A stretch of DNA of 64,000 bases, taken from positions 35,404,741 to 35,468,740 of the forward strand of contig NC_012870.2 of NCBI RefSeq assembly GCF_000003195.3. The letters are read 5' to 3'. The notes beneath the pieces are model-generated. The model saw only the letters and a list, made by a program, of their open reading frames with translations, was not told where the DNA came from and made no database searches. A program made the position numbers and the translations under genes. Positions 1 through 9,552 of the stretch are shown here, one piece after another. Numbering within the stretch: the first letter of the stretch is position 1; each line of letters starts with the position of its first letter. The DNA comes from Sorghum bicolor. Lineage: Eukaryota > Streptophyta > Magnoliopsida > Poales > Poaceae.

Positions 1-97
1 TATGTCAAATAAAACCCTAAGTCTCGATGTCGATTGCAGTTGGATCCTTTTCTTTGTTTATTTGATAATTAAATTTGATACTTAAGGACCGTCAACA
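1..97 (-). repeat. R3 3' LTR fragment
   Basis: These bases match 6634-6730, the start of the R3 5' LTR, and end on the plus strand in GTCAACA, the complement of the TGTTGAC terminus. The rest of this LTR lies to the left of the window. Confidence 0.9.
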
Positions 98-112
98 AAC
101 TCCCCCAAGCTT
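98..112 (-). other. R3 polypurine tract
   Basis: On the minus strand this reads AAGCTTGGGGGAGTT directly against the LTR terminus TGTTGAC. That is the expected position and composition of the plus-strand primer of an LTR retrotransposon. The box GGGACGAG lies about 15 bases upstream of it. Confidence 0.85.
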
Positions 113-2113
113 ACCTCTTGCTCGTCCCTGATCAAGGATAATCTCAGTGATGGATCAGAAGTTGTTGTAATGCCTTTAAAAAGTTGACGGTACACATGCT
201 TTCGAATAAGGTCTCATCTCTGAGTTAGAGTAAACTGTCAAGACTTAAAACTTATTCATTTTACCTTTCACCATGGGACTTGTAACCATCACTTCTGTCT
301 TGAGCAGTTAAAAGATAGAACAGTCTAGTCAAGTGCCATGTCTCTTATTCTTGATCAGCTATAGCTCTGGAGTTTTTGCAAATTTTCAAATAAAACTCAG
401 AGATTGCTTGTATGATTCTCTCATATCTCTCTTTTGTGGTATTTTTGGATCCTTACCAAGGCAGTGATGGTACATGCCTTCTCTCAAAGTATGTGGTATT
501 TGTAGTATAAGGCATAGTGACATTGCCTTCTCTCTCATCTTACTCTAATAAGGCTTTAATATCTAGAGCTCATAGGTGGGAGATAAAGTATACATACTTA
601 CAAGACATTTATTGCATAGTCAAACCATGGATCCAAAGAAACAAGTCAATAAGTCAAATCAAGATGTGCATGTGTGGCAAATGAATGGTGTATGGTGATG
701 ATGGTGATAACAATGGTAAAAGTCTAATTCTACTTTTGCTCTTTTGAGGGTATACATACCTTTCTTGATCTTTTGAAACTTTCGGGGAGAATGAGATGCT
801 CTATATTTTCTTTTTCTTTCCTCTCAAGTTGGTATCTGTACCCCTAATTCTACTGTCGGACACTTGTCTGTTTTTACCTCTCTTCTCACTTTTTCTTTTC
901 TTTCGAGGTTCCAGGCACTTGCCCCTTTTTATTTCCTCGTATCTTTTTTTAGAGCACTCATCTCCTGAAATAATATAGCAAGTGGTAGTAACCAAGATAA
1001 CTTGAGCATTTATTTCACAGGGGAAAACAAAAATGTTTTTGGCTATTCTCTCCTGGATTAGGAGTAGAATATTTGGGTGGTTCTGGAGATGGAAACAAGT
1101 GGATATATGTGGATGCGTACTTCCGGAGTGGAAGCAGCATGTGTGAGTGAACGTGCAAGTGAATCTTGATTTAACCGCATGACAAGCTCCTAAGGGTCTA
1201 CACAGCTTGACCACACTCAATGCTCATAAGCAGTAAAAAGTAAATGTGTGGCTCAATGTCTAGCAAGCATGTATATATGGCTGTGATAGGAATTTAAACT
1301 CTCATCATATAGGAACTCATCATGTGTTATTTTAAATATTTTCAAAGATAAAATTCTCTAGATTTCTAGCATATCTAGGAATAGATAAATAGTAGCTCAA
1401 CCTTCCCATATCATATCCGTTAACAACTTAAACTTTAGATCAAGTTTTCTTCCCACAAGTTCAGGTTTAGAGCAAGCTTTAAATTACAAAAGTTATGTCT
1501 AAACTAGAGAGAGAACTCAAATTTGAAAATTAGGCAGAGCGACTATTCATCATATCCATGCTAGAGTTTTATTATTAAGATTAAGTTTAGCATAGCCACT
1601 TTATTTATTTATTAAGCACACTAAGCAAAAGATATATATATATATAAGCGCAAAATCTTTATTTGGTTCTTCATGGTTATGTACATTTATATTTTAGTAT
1701 AGTATAAGTATATAGATAGAAATACTTAGCGGGATAAATGGGGGTGCTCTCCCCCAAGTTGAATTTTGACGTAATTTCTTCTCATGTAGCTAGCAGGTGG
1801 CAGAGGTGTATTTGAAAGTCGGCAGCACCCTGACAACGATTAGACTGTCCTCCATCTGCTAGTCTTCTTGATCCTTGAATTATGTGGAGCTCAAATAGAC
1901 AACAAAGCTTTGTGGAACTGAATAAGTGTTACCATAAATATCTAGCCTTTATCATGTTGAGCCTCCTCAATAAATGTTACTTTCTATTTTTATATTTTCA
2001 TTTTTATAGAGCAGAAAAATATTTATTTTATTTTTATGCCACCACAGTGAATGTACTTATGGGTTTTATGCCACTCGTATACTCACATGGGGCTTACTGT
2101 TTTTTTGACATTT
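113..2113 (-). other. R3 3' noncoding tract
   Basis: No reading frame here is supported. The tract matches, block by block, the 3' noncoding tracts of R5 (54566-56543) and R9 (61130-63307), and more weakly those of R1 and R7. It contains a G-rich hairpin at 1741-1760 (minus strand AACTTGGGGGAGAGCACCCC), an internal relative of the terminal polypurine tract. A short TA run lies near 1630-1647. Apparent ORFs of 60-139 codons here are not shared between copies and are probably chance. Confidence 0.75.
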
Positions 2114-2920
2114 TTATTTTCTTTTTAGGATAGTATGAACATGATTAACTAAGCAAAAAAATTGAAAGGAAAAAGGATAACTACCAAGTTTACCTCTTGG
2201 CAAGGCATTCGGTGTTTTTAAGTCCTCCGAACGGGACTCTCCATTTTCTGAGTTGTCCTTGGATTCGTTGGGTGGCGTAGTCGGTGCTTCCGGCGGCGCC
2301 TCCTCTTCGTGTATGGTTATCTTCTCTTTCCACACCTGACTCGGTGCTACGGTCTCCTCACGATAATTTTGTTCAAGTTGTATGTCTTCAGACCTTACCA
2401 CTTCTCCTTCGTAGTCTGCCCATCCGTCCTTGATGATTTGCCTCTTCTGGTTGCGGTTGTGTCGTCTTCTTCGTGTCCTGACCTGCTTAGAATCTTCAAC
2501 TATATAGTTAGGGTCGCTAAAATAGCGGCGTACCTTCTCAGAGGGGAAGTGCATGTGGACTTCTCCGGTTCCAATGTAGATGATTGCTTTAACGGTGCTG
2601 AGGAACGGTCTCCCAAGGATGATGGGTGGATCGTACTCGTCTTCTCCCATATCAATAACCTGAAAGTCTGTATGGACAAAATGGTCGTCTATTTTGACAG
2701 GGTCATCAGTTGCTATACCTTCAACCTTTTGTAATATCTGGTCTGCCATTTGGAGCTGAAAGTATGTTGGTTTTAGGGGCATGGTTCCAAACAAGAGCCG
2801 ATAGGTGACTACGGCCATTATGTTGACGCCCGATCTGGTGTCGCAAAGTGTCTTGTAGAAGTTGTACCCATTGATGGAGCAGTGGATGCTTGGCATTCCA
2901 GGGTCGTCCTTCTTGGTCAA
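2114..2920 (-). pseudogene. R3 second retropepsin-like domain and tail
   Basis: A 268-residue open stretch. The N-terminal ~150 residues are a second aspartic-protease-like domain: active-site region TLCDTRSGVNIM (D-T-R-S, Gly replaced by Arg) and signature IILGRPFLSTVKA. A basic stretch (RTRRRRHNRNQKR) and an acidic Pro/Glu-rich tail follow. It is related to the first domain but clearly different in sequence, so it looks like an old tandem duplication or a capture rather than a recent copy. R5 keeps CDTESG, and R9 has a damaged version with DTGSD. Whether it is catalytic is not known. Confidence 0.8.
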
Positions 2921-2986
2921 AAACGGTGACTTAAGTCAATGATCTTGACCTCCTTGAACTGCAGTGACCATCTTAGCTGACTCGGT

Positions 2987-3763
2987 TCACACTTGCTTGT
3001 TCCTGTTCCTCCTATTGGTCCTCTTCCTTGGTTCATGTCTAGATTGCTCTGGGATTTGTGTAGTCTTGTTCTTGAAGGAAAACGTCTCCTTTCTTCCCCT
3101 GATGAAGAAACTGATCTTAGCTGCACTAGCGTAGATGACAGCTCTTGAGGTGTTCAAGAATGGCCTCCCTAATATGACGGGTGCCCTCTCATCATTTCTA
3201 GTCTCTATCACCACAAAGTCTGCTGGGGCATACAAGGTACCAACTCGGACGCAGAGGTTCTTCAATATTCCCTTAGGGAAACTTAACGTCTGATCTGCAA
3301 ACTGCAAACACATGGTTGTCTCCAATAAAGGATATGTAAAGAATTTTTCATAGAGTACCCTGGGCATAATGTTGACACTAGAGCCAAAGTCACAGAGTGC
3401 TTTTGGGAAGTCCACCATGCCGATGGAGATCGGGTTGACGGGGCGTCCTGGATCGCCTCTCTTGACCGGCAGAAGGTCAGTAGTTACTTCCGCGACAGGG
3501 TTACTCCAGTAGTTACCTGTATCAAACATGTCTACAAGATTTGCAGATTCTAATCCTTCTGGTTGTGATGGTATACCGGGGTTAGTAGTAGGAACAGCAG
3601 CAGCTATTTGATTTAACTGAGATTCAATCATTTTATTAAAGCTAATTTGATTCTTGATGGCAGTAGAGAAATTATCCATTCTATTATTTATATTTTCTAA
3701 CATTTTATCATTAGATGCCAATTTCTTATTTAGGTTATCCATTAGCTTCCCTTGATTAGACAC
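2987..3763 (-). pseudogene. R3 first retropepsin-like domain
   Basis: A 258-residue open stretch. The first ~100 residues are a low-complexity linker with repeated Asn and Gln. Then comes an aspartic-protease-like core with ALCDFGSSVNIMP (the D-x-G-[ST] active-site pattern, Phe in place of Thr) and the conserved flap-end signature VILGRPFLNT. It would cleave the Gag precursor as a homodimer. The stop that ends it (TGA) stands where R5 has a Trp codon. A second protease-like domain follows in the same frame. Confidence 0.85.
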
Positions 3764-3928
3764 TAACTCTCTTAGAGGTGGAAAATTATTATTATTATTG
3801 TAAGAATTGTTACCTTGAAAATTACCTGAGTAGTTAGGCCTCTGTTGATTCCAACCTTGATTTTGCTGAGGACGGTTGTACTAGTAGTTGTTGTTGTTGA
3901 TGTAGTTCACGTCCTCAAGCATCTGAGG

Positions 3929-3970
3929 GCAGTGACTGCCTGAGTGTCTAGTATCTCCACACTCCTCACA
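3929..3970 (-). other. R3 gag CCHC zinc knuckle
   Basis: The translated segment CEECGDTRHSGSHC fits C-X2-C-X4-H-X4-C, the nucleocapsid zinc knuckle that binds genomic RNA. Arg replaces the usual Gly before His. The R5 counterpart at 37211-37252 keeps Gly. Confidence 0.9.
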
Positions 3971-4258
3971 AGTCATGTGAGAGTCGTAGACGTGCATGAC
4001 TTCTTTCTTATCTCCAACTCTATCATCGAGCTTCTTTATGAGCAGGTCTAGCTTAGCAGACAGCATGTCTACCTCCTTGAGATGATGCATACCTCCTCCT
4101 CTCTAGCGTGTCTGGGTCCTTTCTTCATTCTAGCCTTGGTTGGACGCCATCTTCACCACAAGAGCTGTGGCTTGTGGTATGGTGAGTGATAGGAATGCTC
4201 CTCCAGCTGCAGCATCCATGGTCTCACGGGCACTATTGCCGAGCCCATGATAAAACGT

Positions 4259-4771
4259 CTACATTAGTAGCCAGCTCTCCATTCCATGATGGGGACATTC
4301 TAGGATGTAGTCTTGGAAGCGCTCCCATGCTTCTGGAACAGATTCATCATGTTGTTGCTGAAAACTTGTAATTTTCCCACAGAGAGCATTGGTCTTGCCC
4401 ATGGGAAAAAACTTAGCCAGAAAGTTCGTGGAACAGAGTGCCCACGTAGTATTCTTCTCCTTTGTAGCGTAGAACCACTGCTTCGCTCTCCCCAACAGTG
4501 AGAATGGGAAGAGTCGAAGTAGTATAGCATCTCTGGGGACTCCTGATATGGTGAATGTGCTGCAAATCTCGAGGAAGTGTTGGAGATGAGCACTAGCATC
4601 TTCGTGTGCCTTCCCACAGAGCTGGTTGGATTGCACCATGTTAATAAGTCCAGGCTTGAGCTCAAAGTTGCCGTCGATCTCTGCAGCAGGTCCAGGACGG
4701 ATGTTGTCCGTAGTGGGAGCTAAGAACTCGCGGATCGATATGTTCGCAATGGCTCCGAACTCTGAAGGCAA
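4259..4771 (-). pseudogene. R3 gag capsid region
   Basis: This 170-residue open stretch contains the retrotransposon gag pattern around LLRLFPFSLLGRAKQWFY, followed by FPMGKTNAL and an SVPEAWERFQDY segment, all characteristic of plant Ty3/gypsy capsid domains. It would assemble the particle shell. The true N-terminus probably lies upstream at 4918 (MNRRHLPRNF), separated from this stretch by the TAG at 4820-4822. The stretch ends at another TAG (4259-4261) where R5 has CAG, a C-to-T type change. R2 gag aligns along its length. Confidence 0.9.
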
Positions 4772-5051
4772 GTTCCGGGTGAAACTTCGGCGATCTTCTT
4801 GATTGGATGAAGCTTGGTGCTAAAGTGTTGATGATCTCTTCTTGAGCTTGGCTCTTGTTTTTCTAAATAACGCTTCGGGATTGTCAACAAAATTTCTTGG
4901 AAGATGTCTTCTATTCATACATTACCCTGCATAAAATAAAATAGAAAAATAACGGGGTAAAACTGTATGAGAGAATTGATAATCTCAATCATATTAGTGA
5001 TGCGAATGATGACTTAAAATTCCATATTCATTCCTGATTAGTAATCAACCT

Positions 5052-5069
5052 TCCCCGGCAACGGCGCCA
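5052..5069 (-). other. R3 primer-binding site (tRNA-Asp)
   Basis: On the minus strand TGGCGCCGTTGCCGGGGA, 18 of 18 complementary to the 3' end of plant tRNA-Asp, 8 bases inside the 5' LTR. This is the usual Athila/Tat primer. Confidence 0.93.
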
Positions 5070-5077
5070 AAAATGCT

Positions 5078-6730
5078 TGTTGGGCATTCTTAACGTCACT
5101 ACCAAAAGTAGACTTAGTTTTCTAATTCTGATAACGGCGCCAAAAATGCCAAACCTATCCCTCATGCCACTTAAGCCAAGTTGTCATCCCTAGCATGACA
5201 TGAGAGACGCGGTATTGAAATATGCAATTGCTCCTCTAAATAAATAATAAATGAGATCTGCAAGCACACGGATTAATACCGATGTAGCATTTTAACCGGG
5301 AAGTATTCCAGGTATCGTTATTTATATTTTTTACAACTGGGAAGGGAGTTCTAAACATCAATGTTGATTATGGAATGGAATATTGGATTGAGTTTCTATC
5401 ATTGCATGTATAATTGAGAGCATTTATCTATCTCTTTCATACAGGGATAAGTGTCAAATAAAAGATAGATAAAGTATGAATGGTGACAAAGATAATTAAT
5501 CTGATCAGCATAACTTAGCCACATATAAATATGATAAGCACCTCAATAGATATTCTAGCAAGTCATTAGCATGGAATTAGGACAAACTACAACAATATTT
5601 CCTAAGTTATTCTTAAATATACAGTCTAGCATATCATAGTTAGTGCAATTATACATGGCAATCATTGCGAGACAGGACTACGCCCATGCATAGTGATATT
5701 ATCAAGGAATATGAGAAACATAGCAATCACTCCCCTGTAATAATGTTGCTCTGCCAGCCCTATACACGAGAGGGGGACTATATAAGAATCAATGGAGCTG
5801 TCACTACCATGAACTACCCACGATCTGGCATATAGGCTACAATCACAGATAAATACGGTATAGGTACCATGCCTACACAATACTTATCATTTACCCACTA
5901 TACACATGGATAAATGCTATACGATCCTAAACATGTATATAATTCCAATCTAACTAAGCCAAGCATATAACTATGATAAACTAAGAACAATATAATTGTG
6001 AATATAAACAAGAAGAGCAAAGTCATAATCAATATATTGAAGTAGAACAAAGTCATATTCATAATATTGAAGAACAAAGATGAACAATTGAAGAACAGTA
6101 GAGGAATTACCAAGAATTCTCTTGACACATCCGGAAACCAATCGAAGATTGACTCCTTCTAGTTCTAATCCTATGTAGCTATGCTAAACTAGAGATCTAA
6201 TTGATGTGATGGCTCTAGGGCTTGATCAGAGGCTTCTTCTCCTGAGATGAATAATGAATCAGGGTTGAGAGGTGCTTTCCTCTAGGGGCTAGGCGGTCTG
6301 CTTATATAGTCCTTCCAAGTGAATGTGGGCCGATGGATCAAACCGACAATAATCGCACGGTTTTCCTTGGTCCTTTAGGTCGATGGAGCATGATCCGCGA
6401 AGTTGAACATGATTGGACCTGAGGCCAGGGCGGGCGCCCAAGGGGGGAGGTCGGGCGCCCTGCCCCCGAGCCCGTCCGGTCTCCCGTTCGTTCCTGTGGC
6501 TTCTAGACTCTTCTAGATGTAGGATTATTGCGCAGCACGTTAATATCTCTATGTAAACCCGACCTGTGGGCCTTTCTTCCATAATTCTTGATAACCCTCT
6601 ACAGAAATAGACAAACCCCAAAACTCGTGGAATTCTGTCAGATAAAACTGTAAGTTTGGATGTCGATTGCATTTGGATCCTTTTCTTTGTTTATTTGATA
6701 ATTAAATTTGATACTTAAGGACCGTCAACA
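5078..6730 (-). repeat. R3 5' LTR, 1653 bp
   Basis: The minus-strand ends are TGTTGACGGT and GCCCAACA. The U3 part holds two GC-rich palindromic motifs (GGGCGCCCGCCC type, near 6430-6465) and a TATA box at 6302-6308. The U5 part holds a block conserved among the Athila-type LTRs here (near 5256-5300) and a relic primer-binding-site core at 5133-5142. The LTR of R5 has the same length. Apparent hydrophobic ORFs inside (5662-5880, 5898-6128) are not counted as genes. Confidence 0.92.
6302..6308 (-). promoter_or_regulatory. R3 LTR TATA box
   Basis: TATATAA on the minus strand, downstream of the GC-rich palindromes. It occupies the same place as the TATA boxes of the R5, R6, R7 and R9 LTRs and is the likely core promoter. 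Confidence 0.75.
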
Positions 6731-7228
6731 ATCGTTGCTGAGGTTCCTAATCTCAGTATGCTTCTCTTCTAGGTCATCTTCTAAAACCCTTAGGACAGAG
6801 CGAAGGCTAGCTTGCTCGGATTTAAGATCAGCGAGGATACTAGGATCATCCTCCTCATCGCTGCTCTCGTACTGTCTTGCACGACGCTTGATGGATGGCC
6901 GGGGCAAATGCCTCCTAATCCTAGGGAGAGCACTGGAGGATTCGGCCTCCTTGGATTTGCCAGCCTTCCGGCTACCAGCACGACTGCTAGATCCTTCACC
7001 ACTAGGATTTTTCTTCTTGCGCTCTATGTTATTTGTGGTGGAACGGGCAGCAGTGGTTATGTTTGTGGCATTGTTGATGGGTGCTTTGTGGTTTGCTGGT
7101 AGGGCGGCCAAAGGATTTCTCTTTTCCTAATGGACTTTCTCCCAAGAATAATTCTCTTGGTAGGGTGCTATATCTAGGTTTGCTACGGTCTTGAGTGCGT
7201 TGATCAGCGAGAGGGCGTAGCTAGCCAT
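6731..7228 (-). pseudogene. R2 downstream coiled-coil ORF, cut by R3
   Basis: From the ATG at 7226-7228 (MASYALSLINALKT...) the frame runs to the R3 boundary, with one TAG at 7127-7129. Visible: Ser/Lys-rich basic stretches (RKKKNPSGEG, RHLPRPSIKRRARQ) that could act as nuclear-localisation signals, an acidic patch (SSDEEDD), and a C-terminal heptad-like segment (LRSVLRVLEDDLEEKHTEIR) predicting a coiled coil. The family is not recognised. A TATA-like box lies 93-100 bp upstream of the ATG, so it may have its own transcript. The R6 ORF at 33911-34540 has the same plan (basic centre, C-terminal coiled coil, own TATA) but no clear sequence identity. Confidence 0.6.
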
Positions 7229-7320
7229 GATTAGCACTTGGGAATGGGAGAGCTTAGCAAACTTTTGCACAAGGGAGAAGAGAGAGTCTTGGTGTGAAGA
7301 AAAGAGAGAGCCATGGGCTG

Positions 7321-7328
7321 TTTAAATA
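7321..7328 (-). promoter_or_regulatory. R2 internal TATA-like box upstream of coiled-coil ORF
   Basis: Minus strand TATTTAAA in the context CCTATTTAAACAGCCC, followed by a CT-rich leader and the ATG at 7228. About 130 bp upstream lies GGTTGCGCCCGCACC (plus strand 7456-7470), close to GGTTGCGCCTGCAACC in the R2 LTR (11992-12007). Confidence 0.5.
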
Positions 7329-7971
7329 GGTTCTACCGAGGTCATAAAAACAGTAACAAACTTGATCGTAGGTGGGGAATTGATATTTGAACAAAAAGGA
7401 AACTTTTCAAAAAAGATTGGCCCCAATTGGTAGGGTCAGGGTTGTGCCCGCAACTGGTTGCGCCCGCACCCTGGGTCCCACCAGTCAACCCCTATCTTTT
7501 TGGCAAGTTCTTTCTAGACAGAGTGGATTTCAATCCCACTTACGATCAATTTTGATTTGCAGCGTATCAGTGTGATAGTGTGTGTGAAAAGAGGAAAGAA
7601 TTCAAAATTCACACTATCTTGCATTTATGATAATTTTTTTTCATGATCATGAAGGATTTTGAATTCAAATAGCATGAAACATGGGGGCACTGTGGTCATA
7701 TCATAAATGCAGCAAGGCATTTTATTTTATTTATTCAAAAGGAAACAAAGATAAACTTTTACCTTTTCTTTACCTTACTTCCATCAGCGTGCCTCCATCT
7801 TTATTATTGTTAAGTATATATATATATAAATATATATATATATTTTTGAGAGACATGTGATGGATAAGATTTATTAAACACATTTATTAGAAAACAAAAG
7901 GGATAAGTACCGATTTACCTTCGGCAAGGGCTCATCTTTATAGTCCGTGGAGCCGGACTTTTCTCGCATCA
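7329..7971 (-). other. R2 noncoding spacer with internal promoter region
   Basis: No supported reading frame. It holds the GC-rich LTR-like motif near 7456-7470 and a TA microsatellite at about 7818-7850. The sequence just past the Lys-rich tail (around 7900-7970) resembles the junction after the protease tail in the other Athila-type elements. Confidence 0.6.
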
Positions 7972-8220
7972 CTATTTGCTTGATGATGGCTCATCCGTCT
8001 TGGGAGGAGGAGATGGTTTAACCTTCTTGGGCTTCCATTCTTGCTGGATCACCTTGGGTAGTGTGACGATTTGTTCAACTTTTTCTTTTACCTTCCACAC
8101 TGTCTTCTTTTGTGAGGGTTTGGGGACATCGTCCCTCTTTTCATGGATTTTCTTTTCGGGAGCTTCTTTCTTTTTCTGCTCCTTTTTATTCTTTTTAGGA
8201 GACGCCTTTTGCTTTGGCTC
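7972..8220 (-). pseudogene. R2 Lys-rich polyprotein tail, frameshifted from protease
   Basis: An open minus-strand stretch of 82 residues ending at TAG (7972-7974), rich in Lys, Glu and Pro (for example EPKQKASPKKNKKEQKKKE, then VWKVKEKVEQ). The position and the VWK..E pattern parallel the tail of the R3 second protease (QVWKEKITIHEEEAPPE). The frame differs from the protease frame, which stops at 8266, so an indel separates them. Probably the degraded C-terminus of the R2 polyprotein. Confidence 0.5.
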
Positions 8221-8265
8221 CGGCTTTTATTTTGATATTTTTGATAAGTTTTTCAGAAGTTGGGG

Positions 8266-9537
8266 CTAGATCTTAACTTGCCCGATGCCTTGGAGATTTG
8301 GCCCGTAGCGGATGCGTATCATGTTGCAGGATTCTTGACGGCGTGGCCTGAATTCGAACTTCTCTTCTTGGCCATTAATGTTGAAGCGGATTTCTCCGGC
8401 TCCGACATCAATTTGTGCTTTTGCCGTGCTCAAGAATGGCCTTCCTAGGATTAGTGGTGTCTCCTTGGTGAGTTCCATATTTAACACCACAAATTCCACG
8501 AGGACGTAATATCCTTTGATCTTGACTGGGATGTCTTGGGCAATCCCTGCTGGGTACCGAACTGACGAGTCCGCTAACTGGAGTGTCATGTTGGTTGGTT
8601 CCAAGTTGGTGAAGTTTAGCCTATCAAAGACTGATTTCAACATGACGCTCACACTCGCCCCAAGATCACATAAGGCATGATCAAAATGTTGGGTGCCTAT
8701 TGAGCATGTAATTGTGGGGCACCCAGGATCTTGCTTCTTCTTAGGTAGATGGTTGAGTATAGCTGCGCTACACTCTTCTGTCAGCTTGACGACTTCTGTG
8801 GAGGGTAATGGTCGCTTGTTGTTGATGATATCCTTGATAAACTTAGCATAGGATGGTATGTGCAAGACATCCATCAGCGGGACGCTCACGTTTGTCTTCT
8901 CGACCATTTCCACGAAGCGGGGAAATTGCTCTTCTCCGTCCTTCTTCTTCTTCGTCCACCTGGTGGGAAAAGGAAGCATCGTGGTATCCCCATAAACTTT
9001 TGGAGTCGGTTCCTCATGTGATGATTCGGCTTGAGGATCAATCGGCTCAGCAGATGTTTGTTCTGGTTGACGCGGAGTCTTAACTGTACCATGGTTAGGG
9101 TTTGGTGGATCACGAGTGGTCTTACCCCCTCTCGTGGTCACCGAACTAACATATTCAACACCAGCAACAGACTTAGCAGCAGAAGCAAGCTGATTTATCT
9201 GAGACATTACTCTTTTATTGAAAGACGCTTGTTCTTTAAACGAGGTGGTCAGGCCATCAAGCTTGGTGTTTATGTTTTCAAAGATTTTATCATTAAAGGA
9301 AAGCTTTTTAGCAAGGTTTTCATTTATCTTGGCCTGACCAAGAACAAGATCTTTAAGCGAAGGCTGGGAAGAACTAAAGCCTGAGTTAAACGAGGAATTA
9401 CCTTGGGGGCAATTTTGGTTGTTCCACCCATTACCTTTGTTGTTGTTGTTGGCGAAACCCGTTGTTGATGAATGCAACATCTTCCTAGGTTTTAGGACAA
9501 TTGTTCCCCACATGGCCAACATTTCCACAATCCTCAC
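8266..9537 (-). pseudogene. R2 linker and retropepsin-like protease
   Basis: A 423-residue open stretch: Asn-rich linker, a region with repeated short hydrophobic heptads (NENLAKKLSFNDKIFENINT), a Thr/Pro-rich spacer, then a protease-like domain with HALCDLGASVSVM (D-L-G-A-S active site) and PLILGRPFLSTAKA. It would process Gag in the virus-like particle. It keeps the canonical catalytic Asp. Only one such domain is present, unlike R3 and R5. The first ~20 residues translate the zinc-knuckle region in the wrong frame, so the knuckle and this domain are now separated by a frameshift. A stop ends it at 8266. Confidence 0.85.
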
Positions 9538-9538
9538 A
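9497..9538 (-). other. R2 gag CCHC zinc knuckle, out of frame
   Basis: CEDCGNVGHVGNNC fits C-X2-C-X4-H-X4-C exactly, but it is read in a different frame from both the gag stretch before it and the protease stretch after it. The last two share one frame, so two opposite indels bracket the knuckle. Confidence 0.85.
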
Positions 9539-9552
9539 CGTCATGTGTGAGT

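Larger units (their letters stand above)
2114..4918 (-). pseudogene. R3 gag-protease-protease polyprotein, broken
   Basis: A single minus-strand frame from the ATG at 4916-4918 covers a gag capsid domain, a CCHC zinc knuckle, an Asn-rich linker and two successive retropepsin-like domains. It ends in a basic, acidic and proline-rich tail near 2114. In a live element this would be the structural precursor of cytoplasmic virus-like particles, cut by its own protease. In-frame stops break it at 4820-4822 (TAG), 4259-4261 (TAG), 4130-4132 (TAG), 4103-4105 (TAG), near 3880 (TAG), 2984-2986 (TGA) and shortly after. Because the frame is otherwise kept across about 2.8 kb, one polyprotein is inferred. 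No RT, RNase H or integrase follows. The same order is seen in R5. Confidence 0.85.
1..6730 (-). mobile_element. R3: Athila-type non-autonomous LTR retrotransposon, left end cut by window
   Basis: Read on the minus strand, it runs from a 5' LTR (5078-6730) through a tRNA-Asp primer-binding site, a gag plus double-protease reading frame, a 2-kb noncoding tract and a polypurine tract to the first 97 bases of the 3' LTR at the window edge. No reverse transcriptase or integrase is visible. It lies inside the coiled-coil ORF of R2, which is cut at 6731. R5 is a second copy of the same family in the opposite orientation, with a 5' LTR of the same 1653-bp length. The visible 97 bp of the 3' LTR differ from the 5' LTR at about 7-8 places, suggesting a fairly old insertion. 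Confidence 0.9.

Noticed and set aside
801..1220. 139-codon frame on the minus strand in the R3 3' tract
   Set aside because: Homologous tracts in R5 and R9 do not keep it open.
5052..5069. tRNA-Asp-like sequence as a tRNA gene
   Set aside because: Only the 18-nt 3' end is present, placed next to an LTR; it is a primer-binding site. The same holds for all other such sites here.
7818..7850. TA-rich microsatellite as an origin or MITE
   Set aside because: A simple repeat with no terminal inverted repeats or duplications; similar short TA runs occur at 1630, 52205 and 61757.
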